Positions 1-9,061 of a stretch of 49,095 nt of DNA are shown here, piece by piece. Source of the stretch: Verrucomicrobiota bacterium. Its GTDB lineage: Bacteria; Verrucomicrobiota; Verrucomicrobiia; Chthoniobacterales; UBA10450. Below the pieces are notes generated by a model that did not search any database, had not been told where the DNA came from, and saw only the letters and a list, made by a program, of their open reading frames with translations. A program made the translations under genes and the position numbers. The DNA is taken from contig JAFASN010000012.1 in the NCBI GenBank assembly GCA_019244415.1, forward strand, positions 1 through 49,095, in the 5' to 3' direction. Numbering within the stretch: the stretch's first letter is position 1; every line of letters begins with the position of its first letter.

Positions 1-243
1 GTAGCCGTAAACTTCGGTGAAGACATCGGCGAAAATGTAAGTGAGCGGGAAAAGCAATTGCGCACCACTAATGCGCGGTATGTGGCCAAAGAGATGGATG
101 AATGGGATGATGCAGATTTTTTGACCAACCAAGTTTGAGATGAGCAGGATGACGACAAAAATGTGAACGAGCAGATCGTAGTAACGGAACGAGCTGAGTC
201 GCGTATCGCGTGCGGTCAGTCGGCGAATGGTGGAACCAGGCAT
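1..243 (-). CDS. Queuosine precursor transporter, YhhQ/VUT family (5' part only)
   Basis: The reverse strand from an ATG at 243 stays open to the window edge and gives 81 residues, so the C-terminal part lies outside. After a basic N-terminus there is a hydrophobic segment beginning HIFVVILLISNLVGQK, then the stretch GAQLLFPLTYIFADVFTEVYGY-like end (P-x-TYIFADVFTEVYG), which is the signature of the YhhQ family of inner-membrane queuosine-precursor (preQ0/preQ1) importers. No in-frame ATG or GTG occurs further upstream before the reading frame runs into the region of pgi, so 243 is the best start. It is divergent from pgi, with 158 bases between them. Substrate is inferred from the family only. 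Confidence 0.8.
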   Translation of the reverse strand, partial: MPGSTIRRLTARDTRLSSFRYYDLLVHIFVVILLISNLVGQKICIIPFIHLFGHIPRISGAQLLFPLTYIFADVFTEVYGY

Positions 244-401
244 GCCAGAGACAGGATTAACGAGATTGCCGGGATTGAGAAGGATTTCGAACAGTACTCG
301 CAGGTTGGCGAGAGGCTGGAAACCTGTCGGGTTGATGAGGCGACATGCGTGGCGTTGTGTTGCTGCCTGACTTCCGCTGAATTTTGAGTTAGCTGACCAG
401 C
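244..401. other. Divergent intergenic region between transporter and pgi
   Basis: This 158-base stretch separates two divergently transcribed genes and should hold promoters for both. I see no clear -35/-10 pair, operator palindrome or RNA gene. The short plus-strand open frame across it is not gene-like. Confidence 0.4.
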
Positions 402-1949
402 ATGGATTCGCTGTGGTCACGTTTTGAAAAGTACTTCGTACGCTACGAAGAGGTCGGGTTCGGCGTGGACATTAGCCGGATGCGATTCGGCGACGAGTTC
501 TTCGCCACGATGGAGCCAAAGGCGCGCAAAGCATTCGACGAAATGCGGCAACTCGAAGCTGGCGCGATCGCGAACACGACGGAGCAGCGCATGGTCGGCC
601 ATTACTGGCTTCGCGATGCGCAGCTTGCGCCGACGGCGGAATTGCGGGCGGAAATCGAGAAGACAAAGAGCCGGATCAAAGAGTTCGCGCGCGCGGTGCA
701 TGCCCGTGAGTACGGCGAGCTGCGGCACCTGTTGCTGATCGGTATCGGCGGGTCGGCGCTCGGACCGGAATTTGTCAGCGACGCGCTTGGAAGCACGAGC
801 GACCCTATGGACCCCTTCTTCTTTGATAACACCGACCCTGATGGTTTCGATCGCGTGTGGCAGAAACTCGACGGTGTACTCAACCAGACGCTGGTGGTGG
901 TGATCTCGAAATCTGGCGGCACCAAAGAAACGCGCAACGGTATGGTGGAAGCGGAAACGCATTTTCGGGGAAATGGAGTCGATTTCCCGAAGCACGCCGT
1001 CGCCGTGACGGGCGTCGGGAGCGAGCTCGATAAACACGCGGAAAAGTACGGGTGGCTGGAACGTTTTCCCATGCACGACTGGGTCGGCGGCCGCACGTCT
1101 ATCATGAGCGCGGTCGGTTTGCTGCCGATGGCGCTGCAAGCATTCGATGTCGAAGAATTTCTTGCCGGCGCGGCGGCGATGGACCGGCTGACGCGCGATC
1201 AAGATGCTTTGAAGAACGCGGCGATGCTGCTGGCGCTGATGTGGTACTTCGCCGGTGACGGGCGCGCCGAAAAAGACATGGTGATCCTGCCATACAAGGA
1301 TCGGCTGGCGCTTTTCAGCCGGTACTTGCAGCAACTGGTGATGGAATCGCTGGGTAAAGAGAAAGATCGCGACGGCAAAGTGGTGCACCAGGGAATCGCC
1401 GTTTACGGCAATAAAGGTTCGACTGATCAGCATGCGTACGTGCAGCAATTGCGTGATGGCGTGGCGAACTTCTTCGTCACGTTCATCGAGGTGGCGAAAG
1501 ACCGGGAGACGCGGCCGGTCAAAGTGGAAAATGATTTTACCAGCGGCGATTACCTGCACGGTTTCCTGCGCGGCACACGCAAAGCGCTATATGAGAATGG
1601 GCGCGACTCGATCACCATCGAGATGCCGGAAGTGAATGCGTTTAATGTCGGCGCGCTGATTGCATTGTACGAGCGCGCTGTCGGTTTCTATGGTTCTCTC
1701 GTGAACGTAAACGCCTACGATCAGCCTGGAGTAGAAGCGGGAAAGAAAGCGGCAACGGAATTGCTGGAACTCCAGACAAAGGTGCGCGCGCAGCTGAACA
1801 ATACGGCTCGAACAGCGGAGGAGATCGCTCAGAGTCTTGGCGCAGACACTGAAGCTGTGTACCACCTGCTGGAGCATCTGAGCGCAAACGACAACGTGCG
1901 CGTTGAGCGCGGCGCCACGGTGGCGCAAGACCGGTTCTCTATTTCATGA
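402..1949 (+). CDS. pgi: Glucose-6-phosphate isomerase
   Basis: This 515-residue protein interconverts glucose-6-phosphate and fructose-6-phosphate in the cytosol (glycolysis and gluconeogenesis). Visible are the first SIS domain with [15 protein letters not shown] (about residues 111-125), the phosphate-binding stretch [16 protein letters not shown] (about 168-183), the [13 protein letters not shown] segment (about 227-240) and the later [20 protein letters not shown] region containing the family's catalytic His and Gln/Lys surroundings. The last ~50 residues ([20 protein letters not shown] onward) look like a small winged-helix-like extension, also known from cyanobacterial-type Pgi. The ATG at 402 is used; a second ATG at 424 is out of frame. 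Its stop overlaps the following kinase start (ATGA), which implies co-translation. Confidence 0.95.
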   Translation: MDSLWSRFEKYFVRYEEVGFGVDISRMRFGDEFFATMEPKARKAFDEMRQLEAGAIANTTEQRMVGHYWLRDAQLAPTAELRAEIEKTKSRIKEFARAVHAREYGELRHLLLIGIGGSALGPEFVSDALGSTSDPMDPFFFDNTDPDGFDRVWQKLDGVLNQTLVVVISKSGGTKETRNGMVEAETHFRGNGVDFPKHAVAVTGVGSELDKHAEKYGWLERFPMHDWVGGRTSIMSAVGLLPMALQAFDVEEFLAGAAAMDRLTRDQDALKNAAMLLALMWYFAGDGRAEKDMVILPYKDRLALFSRYLQQLVMESLGKEKDRDGKVVHQGIAVYGNKGSTDQHAYVQQLRDGVANFFVTFIEVAKDRETRPVKVENDFTSGDYLHGFLRGTRKALYENGRDSITIEMPEVNAFNVGALIALYERAVGFYGSLVNVNAYDQPGVEAGKKAATELLELQTKVRAQLNNTARTAEEIAQSLGADTEAVYHLLEHLSANDNVRVERGATVAQDRFSIS

Positions 1950-2653
1950 TGTTGGACGGGAACGACAAGCAAAGCGCCGGTGAGCCGATCAAGTGGGAGA
2001 ACTTCGCGAAGTTCGTCCGCCAACTTAGCCACGACTTGCGCAATCAATTAAATGCGGCCGAGCTCCAGGCAGCGTTAATCGGTGAGCTCGCGCGCGAGCC
2101 GGAGCTGAAGCCCGAACTGCTGCGTTTGCGGGAGCTCGTTTCAAAGCTCGGCGTAACATTGCAGCAGCTCTCCGCGAGCGTTGCGCCGCCGCGGCCTACA
2201 TTGCTGCCGTATGGCGCGGCTGATTTCGTTAGCGACTTGCAGCAGTCAATGGCGCGAGATTTCCCGCAGCAATCATTCAAGTGGGAGGTGGAGGTCGATA
2301 GCGCGACGCTCAACATTGATCCGAGTTTAATCGGCTGGACGATGAAGGAGCTGGTTGATAACGCGGTGCGGCATGGCGCGACCGGCGAGATCGAAATGAA
2401 AGTGAGTACGCAGGGCAGCGAGCTGATCTGTTCGATAGTGGAGAAGAAGGCCAACGCGGTTGACCCGAAGCAATGGCGTGATCTGCTCGCGAAAGTGGCG
2501 CATGGCCATTACGGGCTGGGATTGCGGCGGGCACGCGAGATCATTGCCGCGCATGGTGGCACGCTGACGAGCGAATTTGATCCGGCTTCTTCCACTTTGA
2601 CGAGCAGGATCGTTCTCCCCTGCTCTTCCGCCGCCACGCAGAGCGCCGGCTAG
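1946..2653 (+). CDS. Soluble histidine kinase without a sensor domain
   Basis: The 235-residue protein has an H-box [14 protein letters not shown] with the likely phospho-acceptor His29, and an HATPase_c domain: N-box VDNAVRHG (about 135-142) and a G-box [14 protein letters not shown] followed by AAHGGTL (about 188-210). There is no membrane segment, PAS, GAF or other sensor domain, so input must come from a partner or the N-terminal 25 residues. The ATG overlaps the pgi stop as ATGA. The NtrC-type regulator begins 40 bases downstream, which makes the pair a likely two-component system. Signal and targets cannot be read from sequence. An alternative start is the adjacent ATG three bases later. 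Confidence 0.85.
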   Translation: MMLDGNDKQSAGEPIKWENFAKFVRQLSHDLRNQLNAAELQAALIGELAREPELKPELLRLRELVSKLGVTLQQLSASVAPPRPTLLPYGAADFVSDLQQSMARDFPQQSFKWEVEVDSATLNIDPSLIGWTMKELVDNAVRHGATGEIEMKVSTQGSELICSIVEKKANAVDPKQWRDLLAKVAHGHYGLGLRRAREIIAAHGGTLTSEFDPASSTLTSRIVLPCSSAATQSAG

Positions 2654-2692
2654 AACAAATCGAACGGATCTGATACCATCCGCCCCTTCCTT

Positions 2693-4090
2693 GTGAAGAC
2701 GATTGCTTCCGCGCACCGCATTCTCGTCATCGATGACGAACGGCCGATCCTAATGACGCTCGAAGCGCTGCTTGGGCGGCACGGCTACCAGACCGACACG
2801 GCGGCCACGGCGAACCTCGGGCTACGCGCGATGAAACACAATCCGGCCGGGCTCGTACTCCTTGATCTGCAATTACCCGATGCTGACGGCCTGGAAACAT
2901 TGGATCTAATCAAGCGCGATTTCCCGGATACGCAGGTGATCATCCTCACCGCGCATGATTCGCTGAACAACGCGATCGAATCGATCAAGCGCGGAGCGTT
3001 TCACTTCATTAGCAAACCGTATGCGCCGGAGGAATTGCTCAGTCTGGCGGAGAAAGCGCTGGAGAAACGTTCCCTTTTGCATGAGACGCAGGCGTTGCGG
3101 GAAAAGGCGAAGGAACTGGAGAAGCGTCTTGAGCAGGCGCAGACGCGGCTTGCGCCCGTGTTCAAGAGCAAAGTCATGCAGGAGATGCTGGAGCTGATCA
3201 GTGCCATGGCGCCCTCGGACGCAAATGTGCTCATCACCGGTGAAAGCGGAGTAGGCAAGGAAGTGGTAGCTAACGAGATTCATTCCAAGAGCCGCCGGGC
3301 GGGGAAGCCGCTGGTGAAACTAAACTGCGCGGCCTTTCCGCAGACGATGATTGAGGGAGAGCTTTTCGGATACATGAAAGGGGCGTTCACAGGGGCGATG
3401 AATGATTTCCCCGGGATGATCGCGGAGGCGAGCGGCGGGACGTTGTTCCTGGACGAAATCTCAGAGATGCCGCCGGAATTGCAGACGCGATTTTTGCGCG
3501 TGCTTCAGGAGCGTGAGTACCGCCCGCTTGGCAGTACTCGGACGCTAAAGGCCGATTTCCGCGTCATCACCGCGACGAACCGGCGCGTGGCCGAAGCTTT
3601 GCGCGAGGGAAGACTACGTTCCGACTTGTACTATCGGATTAATACCTTTCAGATCGAAGTACCGCCATTGCGCGAGAGAAAGGAAGATATTGCGCCGCTC
3701 GTTGCGACGTTTGTGCAGCGCTTCGCGGCGCAGCTCGGGAAAGAAGAGCCGACGATTACACCCGAGGCGTTCCAGAAACTGCTGGAGTATTCCTGGCCAG
3801 GCAACGTGCGCGAGTTGCAAAACGCAATTGAGTACGCGGTGGTGCTGGCACGCCATGGCGCGATCGGGCCCAAGGAACTGCCGGCGGAAATTCAACTGCC
3901 GCCCGCGTTACAAAATGGACGCGCCACGGCGAAGCGAAGTGGCGTAGCAAGCCTGGACGCGGTGGAAAAGGAAGCGATCTTGCAGGCCCTGACGCAGACT
4001 CACGGCAACAAAAAGAAAGCCGCCGAGTTACTCGGGATTCAGCGGCCGACGCTGTATAACAAGATCAAGCGTTACGCCATCCAGCTTTAG
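2693..4090 (+). CDS. Sigma-54-dependent response regulator, NtrC family
   Basis: This 465-residue protein has the classic three-part layout. The receiver domain (about 1-120) has the acidic pair in VIDDE and the phospho-acceptor Asp58 in LVLLDLQLPDADG. The AAA+ sigma-54 activation domain (about 155-390) has Walker A GESGVGKE, the GAFTGA loop that contacts sigma-54, Walker B LFLDEI, and the arginine-finger region. The C-terminal Fis-type helix-turn-helix (about 425-463) is NKKKAAELLGIQRPTLYNKI. Start is GTG at 2693; no in-frame ATG fits better. It is probably phosphorylated by the preceding kinase. It lies directly before glnD, so a nitrogen-related role is possible but is inference. Confidence 0.93.
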   Translation: MKTIASAHRILVIDDERPILMTLEALLGRHGYQTDTAATANLGLRAMKHNPAGLVLLDLQLPDADGLETLDLIKRDFPDTQVIILTAHDSLNNAIESIKRGAFHFISKPYAPEELLSLAEKALEKRSLLHETQALREKAKELEKRLEQAQTRLAPVFKSKVMQEMLELISAMAPSDANVLITGESGVGKEVVANEIHSKSRRAGKPLVKLNCAAFPQTMIEGELFGYMKGAFTGAMNDFPGMIAEASGGTLFLDEISEMPPELQTRFLRVLQEREYRPLGSTRTLKADFRVITATNRRVAEALREGRLRSDLYYRINTFQIEVPPLRERKEDIAPLVATFVQRFAAQLGKEEPTITPEAFQKLLEYSWPGNVRELQNAIEYAVVLARHGAIGPKELPAEIQLPPALQNGRATAKRSGVASLDAVEKEAILQALTQTHGNKKKAAELLGIQRPTLYNKIKRYAIQL

Positions 4091-4133
4091 GGGCGAGTAC
4101 TTCCGGGCAGGGCAAATGCGCGTAAGCTGACGA

Positions 4134-6854
4134 GTGCCCTCGCAAGTCGAGCAAATTCTCGCGAATGCCGAGCGCCAGCTCGCCGCCGCCGGCGCGCGGC
4201 AACCGCGTGATGTGCTTCCGGTTTACCAGGAATTCCTAAAAATCGAGGAGCACCGTTTGCGTTTGTGCCAGGAGGCAGGCGAGGGCGGACGCGAAGTGTG
4301 TGGCCGCCGCGCTGACGTCATCGACATTCTGCTGCGGCACGTGTTCGCGGCGGCAAACAACGGACAAGCAGCGCCTGCGCTGGGGCTCATCGCGCTGGGT
4401 GGGTACGGGCGGCACGAGCTTAATCCGTTCAGTGATGTGGACGTGATGTTTCTGCACGACCAGGGTCAGATGTCGGCGGCGACCACTCACGTTATCGAAC
4501 AAGTTCTGTACTTCCTGTGGGACATCGGATTCAAGGTTGGCCATTCCACACGCACGGTGCGCGAAGCGATCGCCGCGGCCGAGGACGACATGTTGACGAA
4601 GACGGCGATGCTGGAATCGCGCCTTGTGGCAGGCGATCGCGAGCTGGCGCAGAAATTCCGTGCGCAATTTCGCGCGCGTTGTGTCGCCGGCCACGAGCGT
4701 GAGTACATCAATCGGCGTATGCGCGACCAGCAGGCGCGGCACGCGAAGTACGGCAACAGCGTTTACCTCCAGGAACCCAATTTGAAGAACGGCTGCGGCG
4801 GATTACGCGACTACCAGAACCTGCTGTGGATCACTTTTTTCAAGGAAGGACATCTCACCACCACCCATCTTGTAGGCAAAGACTGGCTAAGTGAGCCTGA
4901 CCGGAAACGCATCGAAGCAGCTTACGATTTCCTACTGCGCGTCCGTACTGAACTTCATTACCTGAACAACCGCGCGACTGACGTGCTGCACCTGAACATG
5001 CAGGAACCGATGGCGGAACGGCTCGGCTATCCGCGCCAGCGCGGATTGCTCCGGAGCGAGGCGTTCATGAAAGATGTTTACGGCCATGCGCGAAATATTT
5101 TTCGGGTGACGGAGCGAATCACCGAGCAGTTCGCCAGCGGCTATTCATCGGCAAGAACGCGTTCGCTTTTCTCGTTTCTGCCGCGCGCGAAACGCGCTCT
5201 CGAAAAAGTGGGAGCGTTTGTAATTGAGGACGGTCAGCTCGATGTGCGCGAGCGTGACCTGTTCACGAAAGAGCCGTGGCAGATGATGCGCGCGATCGAG
5301 CTGGCACAGGAGAGAAGGATCGAGCCTGGCCCGCGGCTTGCCGATACGTTCACGCGCGAGCTGTATGTGGTGACACAAACGTTTCGCTATGCCAAAGCTC
5401 CGCGGGAGATTTTTCGCCGAATTCTCTCGCGCAAAGGAGAAGTCTCGCGCGCGCTGCGCCTCATGCACCGGCTCGATTTTCTTGGGCAATACATTCCCGA
5501 ATTCGGGCAGCTCACCTGCCTGGTGCAGCACGAGTTTTTCCACCGTTACACGGCGGATGAGCACACGCTGGTGTGCATCGATAAACTCGATGCGCTGCTT
5601 ACGACTACCGACCCGAAGCTGGCTGAGTACCGCAAGCTGCTCGAGAGCTTCGATGCGCCCTTTGTGCTGTACCTCGCCCTGCTGCTGCACGACACCGGCA
5701 AAGCGGTCGGCGCGCGGCCGCACTCAGAGGCGAGCGCTGTCTTCGCACAACGCGTGGCACGCCGGTTTCAGCTTCCACCCGAAGAGCGCAAGATGCTGAT
5801 TCTGCTGGTGGACCATCACGTCACGATGTCGAACGTGGCGCAACGGCGAAACATTGACGACCCGAACACGATCGCGGAGTTCGCCGCTAATGTGAAAAAC
5901 CAGCGCAATCTTGACGCCTTGATGCTGCTCACTCTCGCCGATGGTCAAGGCACGAGCGACGACCGCTGGTCGGATTGGAAGGAAACTCTTGTCTGGCAGC
6001 TCTACCATGCGACTACGCAGTACCTTGCTGACCGGCAGGCATTCTATCAGCGCGTCGAGACCATGCGGCGAGCGCGCGAGTTGTCGGTGAAAGAACGGTT
6101 GGGAGCGGATTACGCGGAGGAGATCGAGGCGCACTTCGAGTACATGCCGGATCATTACTTTCGCGTGTTCGGCGTGCGCCAGATCGTGAACCACGTGCAA
6201 TGGTTCAGGCGCTTCTACGAGGCGAGCTGTATTGGCCCTGCGCCACTTGCGCCAGTCATCAGCTGGGAGCCATTGCCTGAGAAGGGTCACACGGTACTCA
6301 CGTTGTGCACTTGGGACCGGCAGCAACTGCTGTCGAAAATCGCCGGCGCGATCTCGTTAGTTCCGCTCAACATTCTCAGCGCCGACATTTTCACGCGCGG
6401 CGATAATGTTGCGCTGGACGTCTTTCGCATCAGTGATTTGCGCGGCCGCGCGGTGACAAGTGAGAACGACATGGCATTGATCGAATCGACGCTCGCCAGG
6501 ACTCTCGGCATCGAAGCACTCGACCTCAGTGAGCCGCTCGCGCAGGCGCGAAACAAAAGCCGGCGGCCCGCCGCAGCCGAGTTGGAGTTTCCGTTTACGC
6601 TGAGCATCGACAACGAAGCCGACCCGCATTTTACGCTAGTGGAAATACAGGCCCCGGACCGGATCGGATTGCTGCACGACCTGCTGCAATGCTTCAGTCG
6701 CAACGAGATCGACATCGCGCTTTCGCGGATCAGCACGGAAAGCGGCGCGGCGATCGACACCTTCTACATCACGGACCGACACACGCGCGGGAAAATCGTC
6801 CATAAAGAGCGCATCGCGGCTCTGCACGCGGAGCTGCATCGCGCAGCGGCTTGA
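4134..6854 (+). CDS. glnD: PII uridylyltransferase / uridylyl-removing enzyme GlnD
   Basis: At 906 residues this matches full-length GlnD, which uridylylates PII under nitrogen limitation and removes UMP when glutamine is high. The N-terminal nucleotidyltransferase domain shows ALGGYGRHELNPFSDVDVMF with Gly89-Gly90 and metal ligands Asp101/Asp103. The central HD domain shows LALLLHDTGKAVGARPHSE (about 520-540) and the distal DHHVTMS. Two ACT domains follow at the C-terminus (about 710-790 and 820-900; LTLCTWDRQQLLSKIAGA and VEIQAPDRIGLLHDLLQ). Start is GTG at 4134, 43 bases after the NtrC-type regulator. All catalytic motifs are intact. Confidence 0.95.
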   Translation: MPSQVEQILANAERQLAAAGARQPRDVLPVYQEFLKIEEHRLRLCQEAGEGGREVCGRRADVIDILLRHVFAAANNGQAAPALGLIALGGYGRHELNPFSDVDVMFLHDQGQMSAATTHVIEQVLYFLWDIGFKVGHSTRTVREAIAAAEDDMLTKTAMLESRLVAGDRELAQKFRAQFRARCVAGHEREYINRRMRDQQARHAKYGNSVYLQEPNLKNGCGGLRDYQNLLWITFFKEGHLTTTHLVGKDWLSEPDRKRIEAAYDFLLRVRTELHYLNNRATDVLHLNMQEPMAERLGYPRQRGLLRSEAFMKDVYGHARNIFRVTERITEQFASGYSSARTRSLFSFLPRAKRALEKVGAFVIEDGQLDVRERDLFTKEPWQMMRAIELAQERRIEPGPRLADTFTRELYVVTQTFRYAKAPREIFRRILSRKGEVSRALRLMHRLDFLGQYIPEFGQLTCLVQHEFFHRYTADEHTLVCIDKLDALLTTTDPKLAEYRKLLESFDAPFVLYLALLLHDTGKAVGARPHSEASAVFAQRVARRFQLPPEERKMLILLVDHHVTMSNVAQRRNIDDPNTIAEFAANVKNQRNLDALMLLTLADGQGTSDDRWSDWKETLVWQLYHATTQYLADRQAFYQRVETMRRARELSVKERLGADYAEEIEAHFEYMPDHYFRVFGVRQIVNHVQWFRRFYEASCIGPAPLAPVISWEPLPEKGHTVLTLCTWDRQQLLSKIAGAISLVPLNILSADIFTRGDNVALDVFRISDLRGRAVTSENDMALIESTLARTLGIEALDLSEPLAQARNKSRRPAAAELEFPFTLSIDNEADPHFTLVEIQAPDRIGLLHDLLQCFSRNEIDIALSRISTESGAAIDTFYITDRHTRGKIVHKERIAALHAELHRAAA

Positions 6855-6887
6855 CGAGTTTGCGAGGGTCGTTGACCGCCGCTAAAG

Positions 6888-7658
6888 ATGAACGCCATGA
6901 ACGTACTCATTCTCGCGGCCGGTTACGCGACGCGGCTTTATCCTCTGACGCTGAACAAGGCTAAACCTCTGCTCGAGGTCGCCGGCAAGCCGATGATCGC
7001 GTGGGTGGTCGATAACCTGCGTGGCGTAGAAGGAATTGAGACGATCTACATCGTGACGAATGCCAAGTTCGTCGCTGATTTCCAGTCGTGGGCGAACGAC
7101 TACGCGACGTCTCATCACAATTTCCACTTCAAGATCGTGAACGACGGCTCGACGACAGACGACGATAAACTCGGCGCTATTGGCGACATCAATCTCGTAC
7201 TCACACGTGAGCAGATCGCCGGCACGGATTTGGTCATCGTCGCGGGCGACAATCTTTTTAGTGAGCCGCTGACCGACTTTGTGAAACACGCCCGCGGCAG
7301 TGAAGCCGCCGTCGCGGTCTACGACGTCGGCGACCTCGAACAGATCCGGAAGTACAACAACCTCGAGCTCGACAGCAATGGCATCATCACCGGCTTTGAG
7401 GAGAAACCGAAGGACCCAAAAAGTACGCTGACGGCGATCGCGCTGTACTACTATCGGCCGAGCGTACTCTCGTTGCTCACGACTTACATCGCGGCCGGCA
7501 ACAATCCTGACCAGCCCGGCCGTTTCATCCAGTGGCTTTACCCGCGTAAGCCAGTGAAAACGGTGAAGATTTCGGGTATTTGGTTTGATGTTGGCAGCAA
7601 GGAAACGTTGGAAGAGGCGAATAGGGTGTTCGCCCAGTTTGCACAGCAGCGCGCGTAG
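6888..7658 (+). CDS. Sugar-1-phosphate nucleotidylyltransferase
   Basis: The 256-residue protein begins with the nucleotide-binding signature LILAAGYATRLYPLT followed by NKAKPLLEVAGKPMI, which identifies a GT-A type NTP:sugar-1-phosphate transferase similar to RfbA/GlmU-N. LVIVAGDNLF carries the metal-binding Asp, and GFEEKP and GIWFDVGSKETLEEAN are the family's sugar-binding and C-terminal motifs. No left-handed beta-helix acyltransferase domain follows, so it makes an NDP-sugar only. The sugar is not certain; glucose-1-phosphate is the commonest in this subfamily. Two nearby ATGs (6888, 6897) are equally possible starts. Confidence 0.85.
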   Translation: MNAMNVLILAAGYATRLYPLTLNKAKPLLEVAGKPMIAWVVDNLRGVEGIETIYIVTNAKFVADFQSWANDYATSHHNFHFKIVNDGSTTDDDKLGAIGDINLVLTREQIAGTDLVIVAGDNLFSEPLTDFVKHARGSEAAVAVYDVGDLEQIRKYNNLELDSNGIITGFEEKPKDPKSTLTAIALYYYRPSVLSLLTTYIAAGNNPDQPGRFIQWLYPRKPVKTVKISGIWFDVGSKETLEEANRVFAQFAQQRA

Positions 7659-7692
7659 CTAGTACGCGCGGCGCACTCGATCATACCCTTCT

Positions 7693-7713
7693 GCGGACGG
7701 CCTGGCAGTCCGC
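7693..7713. terminator. Hairpin between two convergent genes
   Basis: A perfect 6-bp stem gcggac/gtccgc (7693-7698 with 7708-7713) with a 9-base loop lies in the 57-base gap between the converging nucleotidyltransferase and DUF5069 genes. It has no long T-run on either side, so it may be a weak bidirectional terminator or a member of a genomic hairpin family. Confidence 0.35.
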
Positions 7714-7715
7714 CC

Positions 7716-8135
7716 CTACCGCAGGCGGCCTTCGTCAAACTCGATCAGGTCGAAGTACGTGCGGATGTCTTTGCGTCCGGCGCCGCCCGCTTCTTTCAGG
7801 AAATGATTGAAGCGTGCGCGCTTGGCGGCTGTATCGGGGTGACGCGAGATCATTTCCTCATTCCAATGCTCGATATCTTCGGGTGAATGTTTGGCCGCGT
7901 TTTGCTCGACCCAGCTTAGGATTTCTGCGTCATCGTCGAAACGATTGGCGATTTCCTCGAACTGATCGCCATCAAGTTTGAGGAATGCCAGCAGATGCTT
8001 ATCGAAGCCGACGGTTTTGTAGTTGTAACCGTTGAGCAGACCTTTGCGGTGCAGGCGCGCTTTATCGATCAGGCGCGGCAAGTGGACGAAACCGCCGAGC
8101 TTCTCGTAGGGACTGCGCGGTCGCAGTTTCTGCAT
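7716..8135 (-). CDS. DUF5069 domain protein
   Basis: The 139-residue protein opens with LRPRSPYEKLGGFVHLPRLI and continues with DKARLHRKGLLNGYNY and DKHLLAFLKLDGDQFEEI, the characteristic order of DUF5069, a small soluble family of unknown function common in Verrucomicrobia. The frame is open upstream to 8345, but that part overlaps the bactofilin gene in another frame and is not gene-like, so the ATG at 8135, 8 bases after the bactofilin stop, is chosen. It is the last gene of the bactofilin operon. No catalytic motif is evident. Confidence 0.8.
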   Translation of the reverse strand: MQKLRPRSPYEKLGGFVHLPRLIDKARLHRKGLLNGYNYKTVGFDKHLLAFLKLDGDQFEEIANRFDDDAEILSWVEQNAAKHSPEDIEHWNEEMISRHPDTAAKRARFNHFLKEAGGAGRKDIRTYFDLIEFDEGRLR

Positions 8136-8143
8136 TCGCCCTT

Positions 8144-9037
8144 TTACGTGGCAGGAAGCGCTTGGGCAAGCGGAACGGGCGCGACTTTCTTTTCCGCGGG
8201 CGCTTCGGCCGGCAGCAACTCCGCCTGCTGGAGCTGAGCTTTGCCGATGACGAGCGAGCCTGAAAACGCGCCGCCTTTTTCCACATTGATCGCCTTGGCG
8301 GTGACGTTCCCCTCGAGAACTCCGTGCTTGCGAATCGTCACGCAACCTTCGGCGATGATCTCGCCTGACATGCGCCCGCGTACTTCGATGTTACCGACGC
8401 GCACGCGGCGGAAGAACTGCACATCGCGCCGCTTTTCGATGACCATCTCCTGCGCGAAAAGCCGCGCCGGACATTTGCCGGAAAAATCGATGATGGCGCG
8501 CTCTGAAGCGTGCAAATTTCCGCGCAACCGGCCTTCCACGATGGCGCGCCGGCAGCGCACACTGCTGCTGCTGAGATCACCTTTGCTGGTGATGTGTACG
8601 TCTCCCGTGGTGCGAATGGAGCGGCTGAAAGTCGTGCTCACTTTGTAATCGCGCATGTCGATATGCGCACTGCACCCGGGGCAAATGGTTGAGCTTGCCG
8701 CGCCGCTGACTTCCTGCTTTCGCTTACACTCAAAGCACTCGACCACGGTGCTGCGATTCGGCTTCCAGAAACTATCAAGCCGCCGCATGAGCGAGGGCAC
8801 AGTCTGCTGGAGCGCCTCGACATGGGAGGTTGGCTTCGCTCCGCCCTGCGGCACCGAACCGGTGCGTTCCGGGACAGAGCTCTGCCGCGGAACGACCGCA
8901 GGCCGGCGCCGTGGCTCGGAGGGCGAGAAATGCGCGCCGCACTGCCGGCACATCGTCGTTTTCGCCGCAGCGTACTCCTGCTGTTTAAAGCCGCAGTGTG
9001 GACACTCCACACTGACCTTAACAGGCGCATTTGCCAC
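8144..9037 (-). CDS. Bactofilin-like protein with two zinc ribbons
   Basis: This 297-residue protein joins two CXXC-type zinc ribbons to a polymer-forming bactofilin domain. Ribbon 1 has Cys12/Cys15 and Cys30/Cys33; ribbon 2 has Cys101/Cys104 and Cys119/Cys122; a Pro/Arg-rich linker lies between. From about residue 135 to 270 a repetitive beta-helix pattern follows (GDVHITSKGDL, VEGRLRGNLHA, VRVGNIEVRGRMSGEI, GVLEGNVTAKAINVEKGG). The tail is Ala/Pro/Glu rich. It sits 24 bases after a conventional bactofilin gene on the same strand. Zinc binding and assembly with that bactofilin are inferred. The ribbons might also bind nucleic acid or another protein. Confidence 0.85.
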   Translation of the reverse strand: MANAPVKVSVECPHCGFKQQEYAAAKTTMCRQCGAHFSPSEPRRRPAVVPRQSSVPERTGSVPQGGAKPTSHVEALQQTVPSLMRRLDSFWKPNRSTVVECFECKRKQEVSGAASSTICPGCSAHIDMRDYKVSTTFSRSIRTTGDVHITSKGDLSSSSVRCRRAIVEGRLRGNLHASERAIIDFSGKCPARLFAQEMVIEKRRDVQFFRRVRVGNIEVRGRMSGEIIAEGCVTIRKHGVLEGNVTAKAINVEKGGAFSGSLVIGKAQLQQAELLPAEAPAEKKVAPVPLAQALPAT

Positions 9038-9061
9038 AGCCCGTCCTGCTACAGGCTGAGA

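Noticed and set aside
163-387. Plus-strand 74-codon frame before pgi
   Set aside because: It overlaps the start of the minus-strand transporter and has no recognisable features.
417-1559. A 380-codon antisense open frame across pgi
   Set aside because: It is the shadow of a GC-rich coding region; the encoded protein is low-complexity Arg/His-rich with no domain, while pgi on the other strand is unambiguous.
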